From assembly GCA_021186555.1 (NCBI GenBank), contig JAJKFL010000005.1, positions 19,098,635 to 19,162,634 of the forward strand: a stretch of 64,000 bases of DNA, in the 5' to 3' direction. This stretch comes from Reticulitermes speratus (Eukaryota; Arthropoda; Insecta; Blattodea; Rhinotermitidae). Below, piece by piece: positions 11,377 to 23,554 of this stretch. Numbering within the stretch: position 1 is the stretch's first letter; every line of letters starts with the position of its first letter. The notes under the pieces are model-generated. The model was not told where the DNA came from. It did no database searches and saw only the letters and a list, made by a program, of their open reading frames with translations. A program made the translations under genes and the position numbers.

Positions 11377-14194
11377 GTTGGCTATTGTTCTTAGCGCTTT
11401 TCTTCTGCTGTATTAATTCAGCTAGGAACAGCATTTCCGCACTTTAACACTCACCCTTCATGACTTGAAGATCCGTGTTATAGTTCGCCACATTGCGCAA
11501 CAGTCCATTCCATATTCGAACTGAAGATGGAAACAACTGTACCGAAGACTTAATTTCGTGAGTTCAAAGTTGTGCCGGCTCTAGAAACGAAACCTGTAAA
11601 AATAATTTATTCGGGTTATATGGGTTATAGATTTTAAACTACTGAAATATTTGTAGTCTACCTGAAGACGGTGGCCTCTGAAACTTTGTGGGGCTGTTTA
11701 ACCTGAGAAAAAAAGACAGTATCCAAAGCTTCATTGACGGTTCTTACTGTATAACATTGTCAGATTCCTTTAAATTTGAACTGACAAACGTTTTTAATAT
11801 CGGAGTATGACAATTATGTCTAGCGAGCAGGAAAGAAAAAGAAAGATGTCCCTAGCCTTTTTCAAGGTATTATTTCGGTGTACACCTGTTTCATCTGTTC
11901 ACTTGCGAAATAACGTTACACTCGCTACCACTTGCTGGACTGCTCGATTCCTTCCTTGGGGAGACGAAAGTGAAAAACTCTCTAAATAGCTGCTTAAGTA
12001 ATGTAAATAAACACTTTACAGGTCACTGCTTACATAAGTAGGCTACTTGTCTTTAGCTGTGCCATCTGGTTACGCGTAATTCCTGTCGAAGGAACAGACC
12101 TTGGAAAACATGTTAAGTACATTTTTAAAACCCCAGTTTCAAGGCACTGAAAGAATCCTCCGTAAATTCTGTTAGTTATAAATTATAGTGGCTTACCCTC
12201 CAAAGACTATATCCACTTTATATTAAGATGACAGTAACAGCAGTATGTGGATTAACATTTCTCAAATAATAATGTCTGTATAGACAGATTTCTTCATCTA
12301 TCCATAATCATGAAATAGAAGGAAAACCATAACTTCACTTATCGGTGTTGAGTGTATCAATAAGTTTCACCTGTTACCAATCAAAATTTATTAGCATAGC
12401 TTTCATATTCCGCACCTATTTGTGTATGCACATTGTGCAATCTCCTACATTCACCGTGTACACCAACCGCACAGATAGTTTCCATTCGTGTCCTTCATAG
12501 TACACTAATTGGGACAAAGTACCATCAAGTTTCCTCCCCTAATGCCCAAACCCCTCCGTCAGTTGACCTGCTGCCTGCACACCCCTTCCATACTTGGTGA
12601 ATGCGTTTAGTGGGCTCTGATGTACCAAAGGGACGTGGATACGTTAATCATAGTGTAGAGAAGTTACAGTTGCGAGTGCTGAGGGCGTATTCCCCCTGCA
12701 TAACAGTTCTCGTTATAATACCAGTCTAGTAACTGGAACAAGGGCCATATTCACCAAGGCTTCGTATTTAAACTGCATGTAAATCTGATACATTTGCATT
12801 GCTCCATTAATAAATACAATACAATGCCAATCCGGCTCTAAGAATCTCAGAAATTTGCATCCTGTAAGTTGTGTCAATGCTTAGTCCCTTATAACGTTAG
12901 AAATTCTATTTCAGTGCATTAATAAATGCCATTAGGTGAAGTGAGTTTCCGTCCTAATGTATGCTGCCTCCTTATCACATACTGCAGTGTTACGTGACGT
13001 AGGATGAATGATGATTACATGTATAAGTAAGCATATTCTGTACATTGCAACGTAATGCGTTGTTCTACGTACAGTGTGTAAGACTCTAAAATAATAGGCG
13101 TGCATGTGGGATATTGATATTGTAAAGAATCGAGTAACCAAAAGAGACTGCAAAGTATATCAATTACTTTCCATACTCTGTTATATTTCTCTTCTTCATT
13201 TACACTGAAGGTGGCTTGCGCCTCCCAAATGTAGGTGCCTACGTAACTTTAAACACAGAGCCGTATCCCAGACGAATGGATTCTTCCACACTATATTAAC
13301 AAAATTAGGAATTTTAATCTCCTTTGCGAATGGATGTTCTTCGAACATTTTTATTGTCACCAGTTATCCTAATTATCATTATTATGCATGCTATATTTTG
13401 ACACTGCCTTCCACAAAAGGATCTCTTTTGGTAAGAGGTCTTCAAGATTCTGCATCTTTAGTAAATCGGGAAAAGTTCTGAAGTGTGGAGTTTACTGACC
13501 GCAAAATTATATCATTAAACTGTGAATTTACAGCTGGTAGCAAAAGGCTTGTTTTTACTTGAAACCTGTCTGGCTGCATCTAATGTAAAAATAAATTCCT
13601 TGATCCAATTTTTGTGATAAACCACAAGTCTTTGATAATAAGTGCCAAAATCTGTCACACGAATTTATGTTCATTAATGTTATCAAAAATTGACTACACT
13701 CAGAATTTGATGACCTGAATTTCTGGGCAAGAAACCTCGTTCGTAACATCACAATGCTTAAACTGAACTGAATCGTTGAGAAATTCCAACAGCTATGCAC
13801 GACATACTTGCTGTGTCGTCCCGGACAGTTCTGCAAGTCCGTGTGGTCCCTTTTACACTAAACTGAAGTGTGCGCTCATCAGGATGACGACGCGTGACAG
13901 CTACAGCAGTAGCAATACTGGACTGGCCTGTCAAGGGGGCTAAATTTGGAGACCATTGTTTTGGTAATGAGACCGAATTTCATGACAGCCCCTGCACACT
14001 GTCCCACAACACTGATAGCTGTCAATTAACGTAAGTTTCGTGCACGTTGTAAAATGTACAGGATTTTTTTTATCTTTTCCACAAGCACGGTAACTTTATC
14101 GAATGGAAAGCCAGCATCGAGCGGTACATTCCCTGAGAGCTGCCGTGTTAAGGGGAATGATAAAACAGATACTCAGTTTGTGTAGTACCTACGC
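11377..14194. other. Unannotated stretch, 2.8 kb
   Basis: No recognised gene or repeat. Short frames at 11807-11989 (forward), 12932-13153 and 13555-13836 (reverse) show no family motif. Confidence 0.5.
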
Positions 14195-14340
14195 CATGCA
14201 AGAGCCGGTAAGGCACTGGCTATGATTTGCAAGAACAGGATTTGATTCATAGCAAGGTTGAGGGATATTTGTGTTCGCCATTACGTCCAGACTGACACTG
14301 GGTTTCACCATATCTCTTAGTTATGGGTTTTTGGACATTC
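14195..14340 (+). mobile_element. Possible SINE relic (tRNA-like head)
   Basis: The sequence gccggtaaggcactggct resembles a tRNA D-arm/A box, and gatttgattcatagcaagg about 35 bp further resembles an eroded B box. The following ccagactgacactgggtttc resembles the SINE body. Too divergent for firm assignment. Confidence 0.35.
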
Positions 14341-16218
14341 GTATCCGAGGATAAAGCGGCAGTAGCGTCAGTCTGTCATTCACCTCCATACAGTACCGAT
14401 GTTAAGAATGCAGTGCGATTTACGTGATCTTATGCGCACGTCTGTGATGGTGTGATGCTTATGACATGGTGACATCTTTACTTCTCACCATTAGGGTATG
14501 CCATACTACCTACAGACTTACAGTCTTGGATTTGTTTCCTCCTAAAAAATTTGTTTTTTCTCTTTGTCATATACCCAGAGCTCTGTCCTGTCTGGTGAGT
14601 ATTGCGGGTCATTTTGTCGGCCGTAAAGAGGGCTGGAGTGTCAAACTAAGCTTTGATAATTCCATAAAAGTTCCAAAAAATGCTCAGAAATTATTCCCAG
14701 TTCCGACTGTAAATTACTGTGTCATGCGGCTTGGATATAAGTGTTTATTACTTGTAAATTTCTTAGTCTTCGTAGCCAATAACGGTCCTAAGTTCCTCTG
14801 AGGCCTGGATGCTACCTGTACTTAATTAATGCTCAAATTACAAGTATTTATTTCGTGATTGAAAATACGTATCCAAACAGGTACTCTAATCCAGACCATT
14901 TATGAATCCCTTTGATTTAAGCCTTCAGTGAGGCTAAATTTCAACTATTGCCCATGGGTGGAGGGGTTTACGTTTATCTCCCTTAAATGTATTCACAACC
15001 TACGTTGCACCGAGGTGGGCAGTGTATGAAGAATCAGAGGTCCATACAGTGCACAAAGGCCGGCATTGAACCTTTAATCCAATCAAAATAGAGAGGCGAA
15101 GATTATCAATGCACTGAGTGTTAAATCCTGTACTAAATACTTCTTTTATGTGTGCTGTAAATGCTTCATTGAATTTGAAAGAGTCTGAATTATCAATACT
15201 CGCGCTAAATAACGTCTTTACTCCTAGTAGACAGACTGTCCTGTCAGAATTGAAACCCCAAATAAAAAACAAGGGATCTTATTAATGAGCTGGAAGTTCG
15301 GATAGTCAAAAACTTTAGGGGGAGGGATAAATTCATGAGGAAAGTCAGTAGACTCATGATTGGCAGGAGAAAGCACTTGTACAAAATCATGTCGGGGTAA
15401 AACTTTGTGCTTTAACAATCATGACGGGCAAGATTGGAATTGAAGCCGGCCCTCTGCTGTTATATACTGGGGGCTAAATCCTGATCAACCGCAGGGTCTA
15501 AGCAGTGTAATGTAACTTCGTAAATTAAGTTTCAGAATTTTGAGTTGTTACAAATTCTTACAAAAGCTCCATTTCACTCTTTGTGCGAGGGAATATAAAC
15601 AACTGTGATGCAACTGATGAAATCCAAAGCAAAGCTGGTATACAATACAACAGGAATTTCTACGCTTAATCCTTTTTATGTTATCATGTCATACTATAAA
15701 GTGAATCCGTACATATGGTAGCGATTTGAAAGATACACAGCTCGTTGGAAAGCTTTATCTGTAGATGTGAAACTGTAACAATAATCTGAACATTCTACTT
15801 GTTTTAACATTTTTCGTATCAGTAGCATTTGTGACACTTTATGATTGTAGTTACTTAGCTAAACTTTTCTACTAAAATAAAGCATTCCTATTTTTGTGCT
15901 GTTTAATGGTAATTTGATTGTAAAAGATGAATTTGAACTGACGTGTAAGGAAATAATTTTGTTGTTTACTAAGGCACTAACCAAAGACATATTTGAAGAA
16001 AAGGCAGAAACCGCAATAAATATTAGCCCGGGCAACCAGCCTTTAGGCCAAGATTCGAACATTGACCCCACAGGAGTGTTCACCACACACAATTTGGATA
16101 TACGATCTGTAGTGAGAGTATGAATCTTGTAACCTAATAATCGTGTTATTGGGTGATTATTTGTGTATAAATTCCACTGTAATTAGTCTATTAGCATAAT
16201 ATTAAATTATAACAACAG
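14341..16218. other. Unannotated stretch, 1.9 kb
   Basis: No recognised repeat. A 111-codon forward frame at 14466-14801 is hydrophobic-rich in its last third but has no recognised domain, and nothing supports expression. Confidence 0.5.
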
Positions 16219-16468
16219 GCTAATTGGATTGATCACATATTGCCTAAGAACGGCCTACTTCAACACGTTATTGAAGAGAAAATAGAAGCGTGGTTAGTAG
16301 TGACGGGAAGACGAGTAAGAAGACGTAAGCAACTACTAGATGACCTTAATAAAAGGAAAGGATACTGGAAATTTAAAGGGGAAGTACTAGATCGCACTCT
16401 ATAGAGAACTCGCTATAGAAGAGGCTATGGACCTGTCGTAATACGGACTACGAAATGAATGAATAACA
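16219..16468 (+). mobile_element. LINE-A 3' fragment (ORF2 C-terminus)
   Basis: From the gctaattgg codons the frame reads ANWIDHILPKNGLLQHVIE, then TGRRVRRRKQLLDDLNK, YWKFKGEVLDRTL, a TAG where other copies have Trp, then RTRYRRGYGPVV and the terminal stop before atgaatgaataac. This is the extreme C-terminus of a non-LTR retrotransposon ORF2, also present at 20.2, 22.7 and 63.5 kb. It is 5'-truncated. Apart from the TAG the frame is intact, so it is moderately young or simply short. Confidence 0.85.
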
Positions 16469-17409
16469 GCAGAAATTTGAAACATCGCATATTTGCAGGT
16501 AGTTATTGAAATGTAAATCGTATTTCTCACAGGTGTTAGTTGTCTCCACGCTATAAGACTATCTCCATTCAAATTCCGTATACATAACTCTACGTTTCAA
16601 TTTGATATCACGTCAAACCGAAATTAAATATAGATTGATTGTGCCTCGGTCTCACATTAGCATAGATTCTACAAAATTTGTATTGTTACCAGTTGGTTAC
16701 TTTTCGAAACTTCATTATCACACAGTGTTGGAATTAGTGGGCTAAGTATCGCTGCTCTTGTTTCCTACATGTTAAATTGCAACAACCGTCGTGTCTGTGT
16801 AAGAACTATACAAACGAAGGAGTATATAGCTGATGTGACTTCTAGTTGTTCCAGTATTCGTATCCACATTTTTTGTCAGTATTTAATTTTTCAGAAATAT
16901 TTTATAGATGATAGAACGTAACTATCGACCTAATCAAAGAGTAAACTGACATGTTATCGTGATCCTCTCTTTCCTTATAAAATTCGAAACGTATGCTAAA
17001 TTGTTTAAATACATTCTCCATTTCACAAACATGAAAGTATATAGTCGACTGACAGAGTGATATTTATGTAACATGATGACGTTAGAAACTCATCACTCTT
17101 CAACTTTGCTAGAATATACTTCATGTTTTCTGCCTCCAGTTACCTTCTTTGATCTTCCGATGAACCTTAAATTTTCCTAATGCCTTAAAATCTTATCTAA
17201 TAGACAGCGATGGATTCGTGTACACGTAAAAGGAAGTAAAAGGATCTGACGTTTCTGACAGCTTACGTGTTTCTGTAACGTGTGATTGGTCATTAACTAG
17301 GAGTAGATATGCATATTAATTATGTGTTTGTGTTTGTGCGTGCGTAAACTTGTGCGTGTGTAATTGTGAGCACGTTTTGCTACAGACGTGAAGAACTTAT
17401 CCTTTAGAC
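16469..17409. other. Unannotated stretch
   Basis: Nothing recognised. A short GT-rich run (tgtgtttgtgtttgtgcg) lies near 17322-17340. Confidence 0.5.
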
Positions 17410-17500
17410 CATTGGTTCTCAACCTTGGATGCATGTACCCTGTGGGTATTTGAGGTACCTTTCTACGGTTCCGAGAAATTTCAAATTTATTCTTAGTTTT
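17410..17500 (+). mobile_element. Possible hAT-type terminus
   Basis: The sequence cattggttctcaacc at 17410-17424 is one base from the CAGTGGTTCTCAACC terminal inverted repeat used by many hAT-family transposons, and the next 70 bp (gtaccctgtgggtatttgag) look like the usual subterminal region. No matching right end was found, so this is a single terminus at most. Confidence 0.35.
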
Positions 17501-17821
17501 ACTGAGAAATTAAAGTAAATACTCAATTATCTCCTTCATTTAATGGATACGCTGTATATTTCTTTTTAGAAACTAATTTACTTTAAAGATTTCAGATACG
17601 AATTCGAGCACATGTTGTGAGAAACAAAAGGGGTGCTTGCTGCAATAGCACTTCAGAATTGCTGCTCGCGACAAGTCTCAATAACAGCTGTGCACATGTC
17701 AAATTACAAGCTGTCATAAAACTGAAATTCATAATACGAATTTTTACCGTTTTGAGTACCTGAAATCTTACAGCGTAGATATTTTATGGCACTCACTGTT
17801 CCAAATTTTTACTTGTTGACC

Positions 17822-17945
17822 CTGATGATGGAGGTATTACACCCTTACGAAACGTCGTAACTACCTACCAATCGACATAGCTAGACATCACAGAAGACTT
17901 GAATTTTCATCTGAGCGTCTGTAACAACCTCAGTTCTTGCATTTT
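17822..17945 (+). mobile_element. Penelope-like terminal module, family 2
   Basis: CTGATGA at 17822-17828 is followed by a hairpin-prone segment and GAAACGTC (17849-17856), then ctacctaccaatcgacat and cacagaagacttgaatttt. Related modules in the same orientation occur at 39020, 51214 and 59978. The CTGATGA...GAAAC arrangement recalls hammerhead ribozymes of Penelope-like element ends. Helix II pairing is weak in this copy and no GIY-YIG or reverse transcriptase is nearby. Confidence 0.5.
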
Positions 17946-18830
17946 CCGAGATATTTCAACGATGTCAGTATAACAGGTCGGAGCTGAAATGTATTCGTAC
18001 TATCTAAAACTGAATATGAGATTTTCGAAATAATCCTGTAGAAATTAACGCAAGAGAAACTGTTAAATTATCATCTCATATCTATTCCCGTGTTCATATC
18101 ACGGGTCAGGATCTCTCCTTTAACCTTATTACGTTAGGAGTAGAAAATCTTTGATCTATGTTGATGCTACCATATGCATATTTCGAACATTTTTGAAGAT
18201 GTATGGGAACATAAGTCATTATATTTTAACTAACAGCTTCGTTGCTTAGGAAAGGATTCTATGTAGCTCGGCTGCTTTTTCTGACCGTGACTACTTTTAG
18301 TAGGTCACGTTTTTCGCCAAGTGAAGTGAGTTGGACTGCAGGGTGTTTATTGTTATGTGATTGGTGTCAAGCAATAAAGGCTTGTGCCAACATGTCGGTT
18401 TTAATGTTTCCGTAATGTACAACATTGTTGTTTGTACAACACCAACTTTGGCGTCGGCGTCGATTGAAGTGTCGGTGTCTCTCTTTGAGTTCTGTAAGGA
18501 AGCATAAACCGTCTGCCGCGTACGGTTAAGTGATGTGCTCTATTATTCCTTGAGGGTGACGCGTTGGCGTCGGTAAAGGCGTCTTTGGACTGACACTGTC
18601 ATTCTCCCTTCCTCTTGCCCTGGAGTGTGTGTTTCACTCTACGTGCTCTCTTATGTTAAGACTAATTTGCTCCTTGTAGGATTGATATAGGGTTAACGCA
18701 CAGAATGTTGACGTTTCTAATGTAATATTATGTGAGATGTAAGAGGCGCTGGAATTAAAATTAACGTACTTTGGTAAGCTATATGATCAAGTTTTTGTGA
18801 CTTACAATTAACGGTTTTCAGATGCTCAAT
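17946..18830. other. Unannotated stretch
   Basis: No gene recognised. A gcgtcgg-like word recurs around 18452-18575 (ggcgtcggcgtcg, gcgttggcgtcgg, aggcgtc), making a short GC-richer patch. Confidence 0.45.
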
Positions 18831-18834
18831 GAAG

Positions 18835-19430
18835 GCAGATTAAAACGCTCGGCACATACAATTTTATTCAAGTCCAGTCCACACATTTATAAGCATGACA
18901 AGCGTTAAGTGTGGCCGCAGCAGTTCATGTCCTTCCAGCAAATTCCAGAAAAATGCTGGGCAATGTCGGAACGTAAATAGAATCTCTTAAGTAACACCAG
19001 AAGCAGAAACAGAGTGGTGTAAGGTCAGGGGCAGTCGTGGTCAAGTGACAGGTCTGCCTCTGCCAAGATATTTCCGTGAAAACTTATGAACCAAGAAATC
19101 CAAACCCGAAGTGCGATATAAGAATTGGGAGGCGCTGCTCTCCATTTTGCTAATTGCATGTCATTAGGGCCCTCTTCTTCAAAAATCGGATCGGCACACC
19201 ACAGCAGTCACAATGTTTTCGGAAATAATTGAACTTGGGATTGTCTATTTTACCACCCTCAATCACTACATGCGGATTATTCCTCCTCCAAATTCTAACG
19301 TTATTTCGGCTAACATTTCCGGGCATATGGGAAGTGTCTTCGTCACAAAGTATAGTTTTGAGTGTCAATTCGTCCTCTACAGGTTTTGGATGAAGGCCAT
19401 AGCAAAATATACAGCGCATTTCTTTGTCAT
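18835..19430 (-). pseudogene. Mariner-like transposase relic, antisense
   Basis: The minus strand encodes, with frameshifts, the catalytic half of a Tc1/mariner-superfamily transposase. The first block reads LKTILCDEDTSHMPGNVSRN then NVRIW--NNPHVV, equivalent to the family's FSDEATFH--G-VN-HNVRIW--NPH; its catalytic Asp is kept (codon 19342-19344). In another frame AAPPN corresponds to DGAPPH with the Asp replaced. Then APDLTPLCFCFWCYLRDSIY corresponds to SPDLTPLDFFLWG-VKD; the Asp codon at 19009-19011 is now Cys. A stop follows shortly after. Two of the three DDD residues are lost, so it cannot be active. The N-terminal DNA-binding half and the inverted repeats were not found. Confidence 0.85.
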
Positions 19431-20239
19431 GGGTTGTTACGCGTTACTTCTAATTTTCAAATAATTCGCAGAACTTTGTGCACGTCAGTTCTTGCATGCT
19501 TATCGTCGGGTAGTTTCTCATGTTGACTTTCTTGGATTGCGAAGAAAGGCCGCTCGCAATTAACTCATCTCAGCTTCAGTGACCGGTTGTGTACCCGGGG
19601 TTTTCCATTTACAAATACAATCAGCCTAACTGAACAACTTACGGTGTACCATGTTTGGTTGGAAATTTTCATTGGCGACTTCCTACTAAACTTCGCAGGA
19701 AATCTTACTCGTAATCTGATCACAGATTTATATTCGTAACACCAGAATAAACGTTAAGCTGTCTTAACCTTCCGCAACAGCTATGTTAGAGCCGCTCGTG
19801 GCAAGTGGCGCACTTTCGAATCCTGATCATATTAAATGTCTGAATATCAATACTCATTCACGTGTTTTCAGTTCTTGAGCAGTATTACTCGTACAGTAAC
19901 GCCTTCTGCATCTCATGAGTTTGCTTGGTGTGTTACAACCCTACGAAGACATTTTCCGTGTTGAGATATGGTGTCTTTGTTGTCTTCGACATATTGCTAA
20001 AGTGTAGCTTAGTGTGCGAAATTTGGTATTCTCCAGGAGTGAAAATTGATAGTCTTGAAGGTACCAGTGTTTCGGTGGAGCTTGCTGCATGCTAAGCCAG
20101 TAGGTCCAAGTCTCTTCACAACCAACGTAGAGTCGCTGAATATACACGCTATGAACTGGGAGGAGTACTTGAAAGACAGCTTGGTGGAATGAAGATGATA
20201 ATACTGACCTAGAAGCAGCCTCACTTTTTCGACAAACTT
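19431..20239. other. Unannotated stretch
   Basis: Nothing recognised beyond possible eroded flanks of the mariner-like relic. Confidence 0.5.
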
Positions 20240-20740
20240 CGACGCTGTAGTAGGCCTGCCGATTGAATTCATTGCGTAATCTGTTTTGCGAGAAGTCTCG
20301 AGCCTTTTCCAAACCGAGTTACCCAGGGTGCGATCTAGTGCTTCCTCTTTAAAATTCCAGTATCTTTTCTTTTCCTTAAGGTCAGCGAGTAGCTCTTTAC
20401 GTCTTCTTACTCGTCTTTTCATCGCTTCTACTTTGGATTCAGTGACGTGTTTTAGAAGGAAGTTTCTACGCAAGATGTGACCAATCCATTTAGCCTTCCT
20501 TCATTCAATTGTATGTAGGATGTCGCTATTTTAGTCTTTGTAATACTTTTTATTTTTCACGCAATCAGTCCACCTGATCTCCTCCATTCTTCTCCAGCAC
20601 CACATTTCAAAACTGTTGAGGTACTTCTGATTTATTTCCCGAAGTGCCCAAGTTTCAGCAACATACAAAGTTATGCTCCAAATGTAGCATTTCATTAGTT
20701 TGTTCTTTAATTTCTTCCTACCTTTATTTATGCCTCCTTA
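20240..20740 (-). mobile_element. LINE-A 3' fragment, antisense
   Basis: On the minus strand the open frame 20473-20009 begins RRNFLLKHVTESKVEAMKR, then RRRKELLADLKEKKRYW and NFKEEALDRTLG, the LINE-A ORF2 C-terminus. Upstream, with frameshifts, come segments for GAETW-LR, F-MWCWRRM and WTDRVR, reaching 20740. The copy is about 500 bp, 5'-truncated, and more mutated than the one at 22.7 kb. The frame continues past the true LINE end (about 20240) by chance. Confidence 0.85.
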
Positions 20741-22141
20741 TAGTGATGTGAAGTCGGCTTGACAGGATAAACAGTGTTCTTATACCACGCATGATTTGAA
20801 GGCAAGTCTTCACCAGCAATGATCCACACAGTAAGCCTAATTTAAACTCAGAATTGTACTCCATTGCTGTTTATTGCTGCCAACAGGCGCTGATATTATA
20901 GCAGATGTAAACGATATTTTTTTCCGTGGAAACGAATGACAAGACGATCAAGCATCCCGACAAACAAACAGTGCCCTGTTTTTTATTACTTCGTGCATGA
21001 CTTACGTGTGGATGAGGTAAAGTGATTTCGCATGAGAATTTGACGGCGGACAAGGTTGACAAAACTTTTAGTTTTGATGGATTGTACATTTTTGGACACA
21101 TATTTTCACGTGTAAACGACACTGGCGTGTTTCAAAATAGGGCGTGATGCTTACTTTTGCGTGTTATTGCTTTTAATACATTATTGTTTTAATATTACGT
21201 TCGTCTGCATGGTGAAGCCGAGCAGTTCGTTAGGGATTGCCAAAGTACACGGCGTTACGTCTCACAAGACCGTACTTTTAACACTCCACGCCCTGAAAAC
21301 CACAGATGATGTTCCTTTTGTTGAATGAAAGTCTTCATTCTTACGTGCTTTTTGCTCTTTGTTCGGTGGTAATGCTGAAAATAAGTGAGCTATTATTTGT
21401 TTATTTTAGTTCATCTTGAAACAAATACAAAAATTCTAGTAAGAAACATTGCTAATTTCACGCTGTGCAGTGTAACTGTACGGGTAACATAGCTTAGGGA
21501 CAGACACTTTATCTACACCTGGAACACCAATAAATCACCGCTTCACGTTCCATGTAGCTCCGCTGTTGTGAGAGGTTATAAAGAAAGAAGACGAATTAGC
21601 TTGAACTCATAAATATTTTATGGCAGAATTAATGTTTTTAGACTTGGGTTGAGGTAACATATTCTAGTATTTTATCTCTTTAACAGTGCCGTGCCATGGA
21701 AACGAGACAGATCGGACTTTAAACTATAATTTGCTAACAAGACGGCCGCATTATGGGATATAATGCCGTGTGGATTTGTGTATAAGATACACTTCTTCGG
21801 AGGAGCTTATTGCTTCCATCTTCAGGGTAATCATGGATATAATATCCGTTTTATCAGCATTGCCATTAGAACATTAACGATGGCGTACGTATAGTTGTTC
21901 ATAATTTTAGTAACACATTTGCTTTTATTGTATTTGTGTTGTTGTGTTGTTTAACGACACTGTTTAAACTACTGGAGTTATATGTAGTCGAATGTAATGG
22001 GAAAAATCATAAGTGGCGACTGTATGTTATGTACTGTATTAAGTTACTTTTCCCATATTCGGAGGAGAGTGAACAGAAATGAAAACATGTGAGGATATTC
22101 TCCGAGACTGCAATCGGGGTTTCTTCCGAATACCTCGCACA
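20741..22141. other. Unannotated stretch, 1.4 kb
   Basis: No recognised repeat or gene. Confidence 0.5.
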
Positions 22142-22503
22142 AAACTTACTTACTTACGTACGTATGTAGGTACGTACCTACTGTGTGTATGTGTGGACGT
22201 ATGTACGTGTGTATTGTATGTTATATAATGAATGTACGTTATGTATGTGTGTATACGTATGTATATATGTATGTATGTACATAACGTTATGTATGCGTGC
22301 ATGTACGTGCGTATGTACGTAATGTATGCATGTATGTGCGTATGTATGTGTATATGTGTGTATGTATGTATGTATGTATGTGTGTATGTTTGTAAGTACG
22401 TGTGTGTGCATGTGTGTCTGTTTGTATTTGTGTGTATGTATGTGTGTATGTACGTATGTATGTACGTATGTGTGTAGGTATGTATGGACGTATGTAAGTA
22501 ATG
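22142..22503. repeat. (TATG/TACG)n imperfect microsatellite, about 360 bp
   Basis: The tetranucleotide GTAT/GTAC with many G and C interruptions runs across the whole stretch. It opens artificial frames on both strands (up to 144 codons, rich in His-Thr-Tyr or Met-Tyr-Val-Cys) that are not proteins. Confidence 0.95.
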
Positions 22504-22504
22504 T

Positions 22505-22676
22505 ATGGATAAGGTAAAGACAGTCCCGTAACATACCAAGCAGGTACTGAGGGAATTTAGAGGTTTAACTCTACCCATACTCAACTTCGGCGCTAGAGGG
22601 GTGTGGCCGCTTTACCTCCGGGAAAGAGACCCAGTACTCACTGTACAGGAAGCTGGGTAGGCCTTGGGGCCTGTCG
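22505..22676 (-). mobile_element. SINE 3' portion, antisense, headless
   Basis: It begins on the plus strand with ataaggtaaag, the complement of the TTTACC tail, then cccgtaacataccaagcagg, ggcgctagaggggtgtggcc, ctccgggaaagagacccag and cttggggcctgtcgag. This is the body of the tRNA-derived SINE group also seen at 62.2 kb. The tRNA-like head is missing and the body runs straight into LINE-A. Confidence 0.7.
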
Positions 22677-22679
22677 AGA

Positions 22680-23215
22680 TTCATTCATTCTGTAGTCTGT
22701 CTTACGACAGGTCCGTAGCCTATTCCAAAGCGAGTTCTCCATAGAGTGCGATCTAGTGCTTCCTCTTTCAATTTACAGTATCTTCTCTTTTCCTTAAGGT
22801 CATCCAGTAGCTGCTTACGTCTTCTCCCTCGTCTTCACGTCATTTCTATCCTTCCTTCTAACTTTCCTTCAATCACGTGTTTCAGAAGGCAGTTTCTACG
22901 CAAGATGTGACCAATCCAGTTAGCCGTTCTTCTTTTTATTGTATGTAGGATATTCCTCTCCTCCTTGACTCTGTGTAATACTTCTTCATTTCTCACACGA
23001 TCGGTCCAACTGATCTTCTCCATTCTTCTCCAGCACCACATTTCAAAACTTTCCAGATACGTCTGATCTGTTTTCCGAAGTGTCCACGTTTCAGCACCAT
23101 ACAAAGCTATGCTCCAAATGTAGCACTTTATTAGTTTCTTCCTTAAATTTAAGTCCAGTTTGTTGGTGAAAAGATTTTTCTTCTTGTTGAATGCTGCTTT
23201 GCCATGGCAATTGTG
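22680..23215 (-). mobile_element. LINE-A 3' fragment, antisense, best-preserved copy
   Basis: This is the longest non-simple reading frame in the window. Its transposon part reads KAAFNKKKNLFTNKL, then RKKLIKCYIWSIALYGAETW, FEMWCWRRMEKISWTDRVR, EEVLHRVKEERNILHTIKRR and NWIGHILRRNCLLKHVIEG. After GRIEMT a TGA (Gly to stop) interrupts, and the frame then resumes RRGRRRKQLLDDLKEKRRY to the terminal WRTRFG-GYGPVVRQTTE. It is the region after the polymerase domain of a non-LTR retrotransposon ORF2; the endonuclease and polymerase cores are absent. The open frame extends to 23509 only because the adjoining microsatellite lacks stops. Confidence 0.9.
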
Positions 23216-23351
23216 GCAGTCGAAATGTGTTCGGAAAATTTCGAACACACAGCGAATTCGGACCCCGACCCGTCCAGCGCTTAGCAAGTCGCTATACCGG
23301 CTCCGCTGTCTCGGTAATGTATGTAATTTGCGTAATGCAATGTAGACATAT
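23216..23351. other. Short unannotated segment
   Basis: It lies between LINE-A and the second TATG microsatellite. The GC-richer sequence (ccccgacccgtccagcgc) matches nothing recognised. Confidence 0.4.
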
Positions 23352-23510
23352 ATGTCTCTGTGTGTGTCTGTGTGTATGTATGTAATGTATGTATGTATGT
23401 ATGTATGTATGTATGTATGTATGTATGTATGTATGTATGCAGATGTGTAAGTTTTGATCAGAAACTGTTTAGGATGTATATATATGTATATATATATATA
23501 TACATACATA
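23352..23510. repeat. (TATG)n and (AT)-rich microsatellites
   Basis: A nearly pure TATG run at about 23376-23440 is followed after a short gap by an AT/TATG-rich run at 23474-23510. Confidence 0.95.
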
Positions 23511-23554
23511 TTGTGAAATGGGTGAACAATTATTGCTTCTTCTAAAATGAAGTA

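Noticed and set aside
14466..14801. 111-codon forward frame
   Set aside because: No recognised domain, no supporting splice or promoter context; in 64 kb several frames of this size are expected by chance.
22150..22584. Overlapping open frames up to 144 codons on both strands
   Set aside because: They are translations of the TATG/TACG microsatellite, low-complexity His-Thr-Tyr or Met-Tyr-Val-Cys, without coding character.
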